In this document: positions 41,395 to 49,777 of the stretch, one piece after another
How positions within the stretch are numbered: position 1 is the stretch's first letter
How the letters are laid out: each line of letters starts with the position of its first letter
Origin: Gallintestinimicrobium propionicum
GTDB taxonomy: Bacteria; Bacillota; Clostridia; Lachnospirales; Lachnospiraceae
Reading direction: 5' to 3'
DNA: 64,000 bases
Assembly (NCBI RefSeq): GCF_025567525.1
Contig: NZ_JAOQJY010000017.1
Coordinates: 22,758 to 86,757, forward strand
The notes under the pieces: generated by a model
Databases searched by the model: none
Seen by the model: the letters and a program-made list of their open reading frames with translations, nothing else
Told to the model about the DNA's origin: nothing
Translations under genes and position numbers: made by a program

Positions 41395-42701
41395 ATATTG
41401 TATATAATGGAATTGAAATTTTAGCAAGTTCTGTTGAAGTATTTGTATTATATAAAATATATAGTATTTTGTTATATAAGCAACGAGGAAAGCAAAACTT
41501 TATATTAGATAGAGAATTAGCAATAATAGGAACTGTATTAATACAAATTTGCAATCATGTATCAATATTTTCTTATTTTACGATTATATTATTTGTATTA
41601 TATATGAGTATTACCGCTAAAATTATCTACAGGAGAAAGTATATAGAACTATTTTCAATCGCAAGTTTTTATGTATTATGTTTAAGCTGTTTCGACTTTT
41701 TGATTTTTACTCTTGTATCGATTTTTTATGGTGGCTATGATACATTTACCGCGCTAGTTTCTACAAGAGGAATTTTACGTGTAGTAATGATTTGTGTTAT
41801 AAAGTTTTTATGGATACTGCTGTATTTTATGATAAAGAAATATTTATATTCTTTTTCATTGAAGAAGAACTATGTATATACAATTTTAATTATATCCTGT
41901 GCGGGATTTTTGGGATTTGTATACTTAGTTAATCAAACATTTAAGGCATTTAATTATACAATGGCAGGTGTGTGGTTTGTATTTATAGCTCTTTGGTCAT
42001 TACTTTTTTTTACAGTTTATTTTGTAATAGAAAGCAAAGAAGAAAAAATGAAATTAGATTTTGCAGAAATGCGAAATGAACTGCTCGAAGAAAATTATAA
42101 AACTATTAATGAAATTTATACAGGTAATGCAAAGCTATACCATGATTTAAATAACCATTTGAATGTATTATATCAGCTTTTAGATGAAGAAAAAACGTTG
42201 GAGGCAAAGAATTATATTACAGAAATAAGTCGCCCAATAATGCAATTATCGAAAACTACTTGGACAGGAATAGACGTTGTTGACGTAGTGATTAATAGTA
42301 AATTGGGAAAAATGAAGGAAAAAGGAATTACCTGTAATGTGAATGTGGAATTCCCGCAGAATACCAATATTAAACCACATGATATGTGCACAATATTGGC
42401 AAACTTATTGGATAATGCGATTGAAGCTTCTGAAAAATTGAAAATACCTGGAAATATTTCGTTGACTATACGCCGGATTAATCACTTTTTACTTATAAAG
42501 GTTTCTAATGCGTGTGAAGAAAATAAAGAGTCATTTGCACATTTTCCTTCAACAACAAAGAAAAATAGAGAATTTCATGGTTGGGGACTTCCGAGTGTAA
42601 AAGATGCAGTTGAAAAATATAATGGTACACTAAAGTGCATAAATGAGGAAAAACAATTCATAGTAAAAATTATGTTGTTTTTTGAAAAAAATACAAATTA
42701 A
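41391..42701 (+). CDS. agrC: AgrC-type sensor histidine kinase
   Basis: 436 residues. The N-terminal half has six hydrophobic helices (about 5-210), followed by the phospho-His box KLYHDLNNHLNVLYQLLDE near 245-260. A GHKL ATPase domain has the N box LANLLDNAIEASEK near 340 and HGWGLPSVKDAVEKYNG near 400. This is the HPK10 family layout that senses cyclic peptides. Its start overlaps the regulator stop (ATGA). It should sense the product of agrD at 39887-39991. Confidence 0.85.
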   Translation: MNIVYNGIEILASSVEVFVLYKIYSILLYKQRGKQNFILDRELAIIGTVLIQICNHVSIFSYFTIILFVLYMSITAKIIYRRKYIELFSIASFYVLCLSCFDFLIFTLVSIFYGGYDTFTALVSTRGILRVVMICVIKFLWILLYFMIKKYLYSFSLKKNYVYTILIISCAGFLGFVYLVNQTFKAFNYTMAGVWFVFIALWSLLFFTVYFVIESKEEKMKLDFAEMRNELLEENYKTINEIYTGNAKLYHDLNNHLNVLYQLLDEEKTLEAKNYITEISRPIMQLSKTTWTGIDVVDVVINSKLGKMKEKGITCNVNVEFPQNTNIKPHDMCTILANLLDNAIEASEKLKIPGNISLTIRRINHFLLIKVSNACEENKESFAHFPSTTKKNREFHGWGLPSVKDAVEKYNGTLKCINEEKQFIVKIMLFFEKNTN

Positions 42702-42836
42702 AATAGCCAAAGTGGGAAATTACAATCTTATTTTTATGTTTTGATGGAAAAACGTAGTAAATGAAATTAAAGACATTTAATTATATTAAAAAAGAATAGT
42801 AGGACACTTATAATCGGTGATATAGAGAATAAGAAA

Positions 42837-42867
42837 AGAATGTTGCAAAAGCGATATTCTTTTTTTT
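42837..42867 (+). terminator. Terminator after agrC
   Basis: 10-bp stem AGAATGTTGC/GCGATATTCT (two G:U pairs), loop AAAA, eight T. Confidence 0.7.
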
Positions 42868-42947
42868 ATTCAATATTTTGAAATAGAACGAAACCAAACT
42901 CCAATCCTTTCCGTATTGATAAAAAACAGACAGATGGGATTTGGACA

Positions 42948-43508
42948 ATGGATGAAATTATTTTAATGAGAAAACTGAAGAGGAAAGATGAATGGGCATT
43001 GGGAAAAATCATTGATTTATATAGTTCCTATATCACATATATCGTCTGGGAATTACTGCATAAAAAAGGTACCAAGGAAGATATAGAGGAGGTGGTTGCA
43101 GATACTTTTATTTCCCTATGGCTGACAGCAGAAAGGATTAATTATAAAAAGTACAGCAGTGTCAAATCGTATCTGGGAATGATTGCAAGAAATAAGGCGA
43201 AAGATTGGTTAAGAGCTTATCGTGGAGAAATTCTGGAACTTAATGATGATATTCTTTTGATTGATGGTGATGTAGAGCACTTGATTTTACAGAAAGAGCA
43301 ACAGTTGATCATTGGAAGAACATTGGAGAAATTAAGAGAGACGGATAGAAAAATTTTTATTATGTATTATTATCGGTATAAAAAAATAGAAGAGATTGCA
43401 GAAACATTAAAAATGAATCCTCAAACAGTAAAGACCCGTCTGCGGAGAGGAAGAGAAACTCTGAAAAGGATTCTTCTGGAGGAGGGATATGATGCCAGTG
43501 AAGTTTAA
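42948..43508 (+). CDS. ECF-type RNA polymerase sigma factor
   Basis: 186 residues. Region 2 is at about 15-80 (LYSSYITYIVWELLHKKGTKEDIEEVVADTFISLW) and region 4 at about 125-180 (LRETDRKIFIMYYYRYKKIEEIAETLKMNPQTVKTRLRRGRETLK). It directs polymerase to a small regulon, probably including the three genes that follow. Its end overlaps the anti-sigma-like gene by 20 bases, the usual ECF layout. Confidence 0.82.
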   Translation: MDEIILMRKLKRKDEWALGKIIDLYSSYITYIVWELLHKKGTKEDIEEVVADTFISLWLTAERINYKKYSSVKSYLGMIARNKAKDWLRAYRGEILELNDDILLIDGDVEHLILQKEQQLIIGRTLEKLRETDRKIFIMYYYRYKKIEEIAETLKMNPQTVKTRLRRGRETLKRILLEEGYDASEV

Positions 43509-44232
43509 AATAAGTGAAATGTTTGATAATTCCTGTGAGCTATTTGAAAATGAAATGCAACATAAAAATATTGAAAGTGAGAAGCGAATAAAAGAAATTG
43601 TTTTTCTTGAGATAGGTCACACCAAAGCCAAAAGAAATCGCAGGAGATATATAGCTGTTTTGGCAGCGGCAATGGGAATTGGAGGAATCACTGTTGGGGC
43701 ACATGAAGTTTTAAAATCTGCAGGTGAAATCAAAAATAATGAGGAAGTGGTTTTAGAAAATCAGAACGGACTTGCTTTATATGAAAAGGAAAACAGCGGA
43801 GCTATACAAATGGAAGTGGAAACGGACATCATTTTACCAGAAAATTTATATAAAGATGGAATTCCTATTGCAAAATATATTATGGAATTAAAAACAGAGC
43901 GTAACGGATCAGTGCCAGAGTGTTATTTGGATAACGGAACCATGATTGTTCTTATAGATTTTGATGGAGATACTTGGAATATGAAAACAGGGGATACTTT
44001 TATATTAGATTTCATACAGTCTGATAGTGATGAGAGAGGTAAAGCAAGAACATTGGAGATTGGATATATTTTTAATGGAGAGGTGATAGATGAGAAGGTT
44101 ATATCAGAAACAGAAAATAAGATAATCCTGGATATTCCTAAATCAGGACAATATGGTGTATATTTAAAAAATGTATCTAGTGACAGAGTGACGATTTCGC
44201 AAGGAATATTGACTGTAGAAAGGGGAAAGTGA
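43489..44232 (+). CDS. Membrane anti-sigma-like protein
   Basis: 247 residues. A cytoplasmic N-terminus of about 45 residues, one membrane helix (YIAVLAAAMGIGGITVGAHE, about 52-72) and an extracellular beta-rich domain without recognised family. The order after an ECF sigma gene, overlap and topology fit an anti-sigma factor; similar proteins carry DUF4179. GGAGGG precedes ATG 43489; ATG 43492 is equally possible. Confidence 0.65.
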   Translation: MMPVKFKISEMFDNSCELFENEMQHKNIESEKRIKEIVFLEIGHTKAKRNRRRYIAVLAAAMGIGGITVGAHEVLKSAGEIKNNEEVVLENQNGLALYEKENSGAIQMEVETDIILPENLYKDGIPIAKYIMELKTERNGSVPECYLDNGTMIVLIDFDGDTWNMKTGDTFILDFIQSDSDERGKARTLEIGYIFNGEVIDEKVISETENKIILDIPKSGQYGVYLKNVSSDRVTISQGILTVERGK

Positions 44233-44235
44233 AAG

Positions 44236-44679
44236 ATGAAAAAAACAAGAATATTTTTTGGAATGTTAGGGCTTATTTGCTTGGTTGCTATGCCAGTTTC
44301 AGCAGCCGATAATGTAAGAAATATAACAACTTATAGTATTTGTAGAGAAGATTTATATAAAGATCAGATAGAGGATAGAATGGTACTACAGCAAATTAGT
44401 ATTGAAAGTGGGAAAACGGTATCCTTTTATGACTCCAATGGCTCTATGTTTTATGTGAGTGGAGGTACTACTGTTACTTTTCGGGTAAACTTGAATGTAT
44501 CTTCCTCTGTAAAGATGGGGTATATCAATCAGAATGGAAGTAGAACTCAAAAGTATAGCGGTTCAGGAACTTCTCATAAAACATCATTTACAATACCGTC
44601 TAGTGGATATTATAGATTCTATGTAACCAATAGTGGATCTAAAACAGTAAAAGTAACGGGAGGTGAAATTAGTTTCTAA
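44236..44679 (+). CDS. Secreted small beta-rich protein
   Basis: 147 residues with a clear signal peptide (KKTRIFFGMLGLICLVAMPVSAA, cleavage after ASA-like site near 23). The mature part is Ser/Thr/Gly-rich and beta-predicted, with SGYYRFYVTNSGSKTVKVTGGEI at the end, resembling bacterial pre-peptidase or extracellular stalk domains. Starts four bases after the anti-sigma-like gene. Function unknown; probably an output of the sigma factor. Confidence 0.65.
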   Translation: MKKTRIFFGMLGLICLVAMPVSAADNVRNITTYSICREDLYKDQIEDRMVLQQISIESGKTVSFYDSNGSMFYVSGGTTVTFRVNLNVSSSVKMGYINQNGSRTQKYSGSGTSHKTSFTIPSSGYYRFYVTNSGSKTVKVTGGEISF

Positions 44680-45652
44680 AATTATGAGAAGGAAAATATT
44701 TAAAATAATAAAGTGGTTGGCTATTGTAATTCTGATTCTATGCTGCATGGGGATCACATGGAACTATTTTTGTAAAAAGAGAGAAATACCAAAGATACAA
44801 GCAGCTTATGGCAATGCAGTTAAAGTCAATGGGAAAAAGATGACTGTGGAAATTGCTGGTTTGCAAGCAGAAGAATCCCCCGTTATTGTGTTACTCCCAG
44901 GACTGGGATCTCCTTCTCCGGTATTAGAGTTTAGACCGTTAGCTGAGAAATTAGGAAAGACATATAAAGTGATTACAGTGGAGCCTTTTGGCTATGGACT
45001 GTCTGATCCCGCAGATACAGAGAGAAGCATAGAGAATATCGTAGAGGAATTACATGCCTGTTTAGAGGAGATTGGAGTTCACCGATATTATCTGATGGCT
45101 CATTCTATTAGCGGATTGTATTCCCTGTATTATGCTAATACTTATCCAGAGGAAGTTCGTGGTTTTATAGGGATAGATTCTTCTGTACCAAAGCAAAATG
45201 AGAATGAACCCTTTGATACAACAAAATTAAATCTTCTGATGGCCTATTTAAGTAAAACAAAAAATGTGTTGGGAATTAGCCGGATATTTTCAATTGGAAA
45301 TCCGGAAAAGGCTATCTATGCAGACCAGAATTATTCTTATTCACAGGAAGACTTAGAAGTTTTTCGGATACTTTCCCTTGATAACTCTTATAATAAGACT
45401 GTAATGAATGAATTAAAGCAGGTAGAAAAGAATCTGGAGATAGTACAAGATATGAAATTTCCAGAAGAAGTTCCAGTGCTAAATTTTGTTTCAGAAGATA
45501 ATTGTGAAATTTTTCCAGAATGGGAGAAACTGCATAGAAGTGTGTTGAGCGATAATCAGGAAAATAGATTGGTAATGTTAAAGGGGGGACATTATCTGCA
45601 TTTTGAGCAGAAGGAAAGAATAAATTATTATGTAGTTAAATTTATAAACTAG
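44663..45652 (+). CDS. Membrane-anchored alpha/beta hydrolase
   Basis: 329 residues from GTG 44663, or 322 from ATG 44684; neither has an ideally spaced ribosome-binding site, but the gene overlaps the upstream stop and is probably coupled. An N-terminal anchor helix (IIKWLAIVILILCCMGITW) precedes the hydrolase fold: PVIVLLPGLGSPSP near 75-88, nucleophile elbow YLMAHSISGLYSLYY near 145 (Ser in AHSIS), and KGGHYLHFEQ near 305 with the catalytic His. Substrate unknown; could be a lipase, esterase or peptidase of the proline-iminopeptidase type. Confidence 0.75.
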   Translation: MKLVSKIMRRKIFKIIKWLAIVILILCCMGITWNYFCKKREIPKIQAAYGNAVKVNGKKMTVEIAGLQAEESPVIVLLPGLGSPSPVLEFRPLAEKLGKTYKVITVEPFGYGLSDPADTERSIENIVEELHACLEEIGVHRYYLMAHSISGLYSLYYANTYPEEVRGFIGIDSSVPKQNENEPFDTTKLNLLMAYLSKTKNVLGISRIFSIGNPEKAIYADQNYSYSQEDLEVFRILSLDNSYNKTVMNELKQVEKNLEIVQDMKFPEEVPVLNFVSEDNCEIFPEWEKLHRSVLSDNQENRLVMLKGGHYLHFEQKERINYYVVKFIN

Positions 45653-45658
45653 ACAGAA

Positions 45659-45700
45659 AATGTCGGTACAGGTGATAGTAAAACCTGTACCGGCATTTTT
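45659..45700 (+). terminator. Terminator closing the sigma-factor operon
   Basis: 15-bp stem AATGTCGGTACAGGT/ACCTGTACCGGCATT (one G:U pair), loop GATAGTAAA, then a T-run. Related in sequence to the terminator at 34271-34310. Confidence 0.85.
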
Positions 45701-45793
45701 ATTTACAGAAAGGTTACTATTGAGTAGGTACGGACTATCTACTATTTACGTATGAGAAACAGAATAGTCTATTTAAGGTTTAGCACAGCTAAT

Positions 45794-45937
45794 TTATAAA
45801 AGAAGCTGCATGATAGGAATTAAGGTTTCTGAATCAATTTCATCGTCAAGATTATTTTCAAACTTACTACTAGAGGTATTTTCCTCGTTGGTATTATTTG
45901 AGGATTCTTTAGTAGTGTTTTTTGAATTATTACACAT
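45794..45937 (-). CDS. 47-residue peptide at the end of a GntR-ABC operon
   Basis: Too short for routine gene calling but with a perfect GGAGG seven to ten bases before the ATG. It is on the same strand and 14 bases after the ABC permease. The sequence starts MCNNSKNTTKESSNNTNEEN, is hydrophilic and Asn/Ser/Glu rich, then ends in ETLIPIMQLLL. No family recognised. It could be a precursor peptide, a small immunity peptide or a transporter accessory. Confidence 0.6.
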   Translation of the reverse strand: MCNNSKNTTKESSNNTNEENTSSSKFENNLDDEIDSETLIPIMQLLL

Positions 45938-45951
45938 AGGTTTTTCCTCCG

Positions 45952-46578
45952 TTAATTTTTTTTGTGTGCATTAATATAAAAAGACAGAGCTATACATATT
46001 GATAAAATAAAAATTGAAATACCAGTTAATATTAAAAGATGAAAGTAATTAAAATATAAAAAGTGAGAAGCCCTTTCACTAAAAATATTCACAAAAAACA
46101 TAAGCGCAAAAGCAGGTATAAGCCTAAACCAAACAGCAAATTGTTGATTACGAATGTTTTCTATTTTATAGTATATGACATACTGAACACTACATAATGA
46201 AAGACATGTAATGGCAATAATAAATATTATTTTATAATAGCCCATTGAATCATCTATAGAATATTTTCGGCCCGCATAATAAAAAATAATGAAACTTAGT
46301 AATGTCGAAAGGAATATATTTATAAAAAGATAACAGTAGCGTGCTAACACCTTTTTCTTTGTAGAAACAGGAAGCATATTATAAAAACAGGATTTATAAT
46401 ATGAGGAAACGTTAAAAGGAACTGTTGAAAAAATAAAAGTCATCATAAAAAGTATTCCTATTGAAAAAGTTGGCATTGCTTTAAAAACTCCTAAATACAC
46501 TGAGAAAAGTATTGCACATAATATTATAATAATTTGTGATGAAATAAGTCGATAGTCCAATTTGATTAATTTATTCAC
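45952..46578 (-). CDS. ABC transporter permease of the GntR module
   Basis: 208 residues, six hydrophobic helices. GTG start at 46578 with AAAGGAGG nine bases upstream, overlapping the ATPase gene end by eight bases. No solute-binding or peptidase domain. With the ATPase and GntR regulator it forms a YtrA-type module; such modules usually respond to peptide antibiotics and often provide immunity. Confidence 0.75.
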   Translation of the reverse strand: MNKLIKLDYRLISSQIIIILCAILFSVYLGVFKAMPTFSIGILFMMTFIFSTVPFNVSSYYKSCFYNMLPVSTKKKVLARYCYLFINIFLSTLLSFIIFYYAGRKYSIDDSMGYYKIIFIIAITCLSLCSVQYVIYYKIENIRNQQFAVWFRLIPAFALMFFVNIFSERASHFLYFNYFHLLILTGISIFILSICIALSFYINAHKKN

Positions 46579-47428
46579 AATATGTATCCTCCTTTGAGTG
46601 ATATAATAATATTTGTTCAAGTGTAGGTCTTTTAAAAGACAGGTTATTTGGAAGAAAATCTATATTATCAGAGCGAACTAGTCCTTCCAAATAATTGTCT
46701 TTTTGTATGAAACTAACACATTTTTTTTTGAAAAAATCTTGGTGTTGAATTGAACCGGTGATAAGAATGAAATTATCAAGTAGTTCATCATTTGTCCCCA
46801 TTAATGTGCATTTCCCATCTAAAATCATATATATATAATCAGCTATGTTATCTAATTCTGATAAAATATGGGTGGAAAATAAGACACTGTGTTCGCCATC
46901 TTTTATATAGTCCTTTAATATTTGTAAAATTTCTGTTCTAACAACAGGATCTAAACCATTTGTGGCTTCATCTAAAATAAGAATTTCTGGTTTTCTGCTT
47001 AAAACGCAAGCAAACATCAGGCGGACTTTCATACCTTTAGAGAAGGTGCCTACGTTCTGGTTACATGGTAATTTCCACAAACTAATATACTCATCAAACG
47101 ATAATGGGTCAAAAGTCGGATAGAAGTCTTTAAGTATTTTCTTTATTGTATGGATTTTAAAGAAATCTGGAAAATAAAAATCATCAGCAATATAACCGAT
47201 TGAGTTTCTATAATCCTTTTCTGAATCAGAAAGCTTTTTTCCATTAATATATATAGTGCCAGAATCCGGTAAATATTGATCGGTGATTAGTTTTATGGTA
47301 GTTGTTTTTCCAGAACCATTAGGACCTATATATCCTATAATGTAACCTTTAGGCAATTCGAAGTTTATATTATCTAAATAGAAGTTATTAAATGTTTTTG
47401 ATACATTATTTAGTTTTAAAATACACAT
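46571..47428 (-). CDS. ABC transporter ATPase (BcrA-like)
   Basis: 285 residues. Walker A GPNGSGKTT near 34, signature FSKGMKVRLMFACVL near 130, Walker B PEILILDEATNGLDP near 150, H-loop FSTHILSELD. The C-terminal 80 residues extend as in BcrA/YtrB-type ATPases linked to antibiotic peptide resistance. The GntR gene lies one base upstream. Confidence 0.82.
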   Translation of the reverse strand: MCILKLNNVSKTFNNFYLDNINFELPKGYIIGYIGPNGSGKTTTIKLITDQYLPDSGTIYINGKKLSDSEKDYRNSIGYIADDFYFPDFFKIHTIKKILKDFYPTFDPLSFDEYISLWKLPCNQNVGTFSKGMKVRLMFACVLSRKPEILILDEATNGLDPVVRTEILQILKDYIKDGEHSVLFSTHILSELDNIADYIYMILDGKCTLMGTNDELLDNFILITGSIQHQDFFKKKCVSFIQKDNYLEGLVRSDNIDFLPNNLSFKRPTLEQILLYHSKEDTYCE

Positions 47429-47429
47429 A

Positions 47430-47831
47430 TTATTCCTCCTTTTTTGTTTGTAATTCGTTATTGTATATTTTAGAAAAGTCCTCTATTAGTTCATTATATT
47501 CTATATCAATATATTGTGCATTGCGAATAGCCAATCTGAGATATTGGTAAATATTATTTTTGTAATAATACTGTATTTCTTTATTTTCCCTGCTACATGT
47601 TATGAACCCTTTTCCAGGTAAAGAAGTAATGAAGCCTTCTATTTGTAACTTATTATAAGCATTAGTTACTGTAATAACGCTAATGTCTAAATCTTTTGAT
47701 AATTGGCGAATAGAAGGAAGAGGAGTATTGGAAGGGATTTTCTCTAAAACAATTTGCTCACGAATCTGTTCCACAATTTGCATGTAAATTGGAAGTTCGG
47801 AAGAATTGCTTATTAGTATGGTAAAGTCCAT
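47430..47831 (-). CDS. GntR-family (YtrA-type) repressor
   Basis: 133 residues. The N-terminal winged helix is typical GntR (PIYMQIVEQIREQIVLEKIPSNTPLPSIRQLSKDLDISVITVTNAYNKLQIEGFI), followed by only about 55 residues of helical C-terminus, as in the YtrA subfamily. These repress their own ABC operon and respond to cell-envelope antibiotics. AAGGAGGTG lies upstream of the ATG. Likely operator: the palindrome at 47861-47880. Confidence 0.82.
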   Translation of the reverse strand: MDFTILISNSSELPIYMQIVEQIREQIVLEKIPSNTPLPSIRQLSKDLDISVITVTNAYNKLQIEGFITSLPGKGFITCSRENKEIQYYYKNNIYQYLRLAIRNAQYIDIEYNELIEDFSKIYNNELQTKKEE

Positions 47832-48106
47832 TTTGTGTTCACCTCCTTTGCGAAATATCTGTATATATATAATTATATACGGTTAATAAAAATGTGTCAA
47901 GATATAAATAAATATATAGAATGATGAAATATTGTATTATCTTTAAAATTGTATTGCATGTTTGATTAAAATTGGGAATGAAGTAAGATAAAACTTTGTC
48001 ATTCAATCACAAAAATGGTATATCATGCATTTTGTCTTGTATTAAAATCCATTTTTTGTAAAATATGTTTAACAAACAAATAAATTGTTTAGACGAAAGG
48101 AGAGAT
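47832..48106. promoter_or_regulatory. Divergent intergenic region with likely GntR operator
   Basis: 275 AT-rich bases between the divergent GntR and exporter genes. GTATATATATAATTATATAC (47861-47880) is a near-perfect palindrome close to the GntR start and probably overlaps its promoter. No further gene is seen. Confidence 0.45.
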
Positions 48107-49777
48107 ATGATCATGAGTGCTTTAAAATTTGTAGGGAAGCACATGAAAAGGCATAAAGGGAAAATAATAATTAGCCTTGTGCTATCAATAGTCATATCAT
48201 TGGTTTCTAGTTTGGGACCCTATATCATGAAATTGATTGTTGACGTTGGTATTCCAGAGGGGAGAATAGAGTATATTCTGATATTATCAAGTATGGCTGT
48301 TGCTGTATATTTTTTATACTCTATGGGAAATTTTTTACTATCATATATTTTTACATTACTGAGTGAAACAGTGAATCTTGATATTAAAAAAGAAATTTAT
48401 AATAAATTGATGTATTATCCGCTTTCATTTTTTGGAAATAAGGAAAAGGGATATATATTGGCAAGAACTAATGAGATCAATTCGATAAAACCACTTTTTT
48501 CAAGTACTACATGTAAACTGGGTTTAAGTATTATAGAATTCGTGATTGCATCGGTCTTTTTATTTTCTATAAATACTAGTTTTACTATATGCATTTATCT
48601 GTTTTTGCCGATTTATTTTCTTCTAATAAAAATGATGATGAATAAAACCAGATATATAGTCGGAAAGAATATGGAGGAAGTAGCCACTGCAAATGGAACA
48701 ATACAGCAAGTTCTTTCAGGAATTGAACAGGTAAAAATTTCCAATAAAGAAAAAACAGAGTCGCAGAAAATAAATAATTTGAATGAGCGAATAAGTAAAT
48801 TATCAACAAAACAGAGCGTATTGCTTAATCTTACATCGGAATCAATAATGTTGATTTGCAATATTATTTCTGTCCTTGTACTAGTTATATCAGCTATTCA
48901 CATTTCAAAAAACAATATGACAATGGGAGATTATTTTGCTTTTTCAGGATATTTGCCAAAACTATTAGCACCTGTTCAAGCGTTGGCTTCATCACTAATC
49001 AGTATTCAGCCAGCTATAGCTTCTTTGAAAAGACTAGTACAGTATTTCTCAGAAAAGATAGAGGTAGAGAACGATCTTCCATATCTGAATATAAGTAATG
49101 GACAAATAGTCTTTGAAAATATGTCCTTTAAATACGAAGAAGACAGTAAAATGATAATAAATAAGTTGTCTGTAAAGATTCCTGGGAAAAGTAAAGTACT
49201 TATTAAAGGGAGAAATGGAAGCGGAAAAACTACGTTACTTAAATTAATCATGGGATTATATACAAATTATACAGGATACATATATATTGACAATAAAGAT
49301 ATAAAGAATTACAGAAAAGCCAGTATTCGTAATCAAATTAGTATAGTATCTCAAAATATTTTTTTATTTTCAGGAACAGTTAAAGAAAATATTTTATATA
49401 GTGTGGATAACTTTACTGATTATGAGTTAGTTGAGGCATTAAAGGATAGTGGCTTGGCTGAAGCCTTTAGAAAAGGTCAATTAAATCTTGAAAGTAATGT
49501 AGGGGAAAATGGGATGTTACTATCAGGAGGACAAAGACAAATGATAGCAATTGCTAGGGCGATAATGAAGAAATCTAAAATATTGATATTTGATGAAGCT
49601 ACATCAAATTTAGATTCAAAAAAGACTGATGATTTATATAAAATGATTCATGAAAAATTTAAAGAAAGTACATGTATTATAGTTTCGCATGATTATATAG
49701 ATGGAATTCGATTTGATAAAATAATTAACTTAGATAAGGAGAATAAAAATGAAAAAACGAATGACACTGACATTTAA
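48107..49777 (+). CDS. ABC exporter (fused membrane and ATPase domains)
   Basis: 556 residues. Six membrane helices (about 15-290) and a C-terminal ATPase: Walker A IKGRNGSGKTTLL near 360, signature LLSGGQRQMIAIARAI near 470, Walker B ILIFDEATSNLDS. There is no N-terminal C39 peptidase, so leader removal must be done by another enzyme. ATG 48107 or 48113 is the start (AAAGGAGAG upstream). It overlaps the following maturase gene by 29 bases and likely exports the modified Cys-rich peptide. Confidence 0.82.
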   Translation: MIMSALKFVGKHMKRHKGKIIISLVLSIVISLVSSLGPYIMKLIVDVGIPEGRIEYILILSSMAVAVYFLYSMGNFLLSYIFTLLSETVNLDIKKEIYNKLMYYPLSFFGNKEKGYILARTNEINSIKPLFSSTTCKLGLSIIEFVIASVFLFSINTSFTICIYLFLPIYFLLIKMMMNKTRYIVGKNMEEVATANGTIQQVLSGIEQVKISNKEKTESQKINNLNERISKLSTKQSVLLNLTSESIMLICNIISVLVLVISAIHISKNNMTMGDYFAFSGYLPKLLAPVQALASSLISIQPAIASLKRLVQYFSEKIEVENDLPYLNISNGQIVFENMSFKYEEDSKMIINKLSVKIPGKSKVLIKGRNGSGKTTLLKLIMGLYTNYTGYIYIDNKDIKNYRKASIRNQISIVSQNIFLFSGTVKENILYSVDNFTDYELVEALKDSGLAEAFRKGQLNLESNVGENGMLLSGGQRQMIAIARAIMKKSKILIFDEATSNLDSKKTDDLYKMIHEKFKESTCIIVSHDYIDGIRFDKIINLDKENKNEKTNDTDI

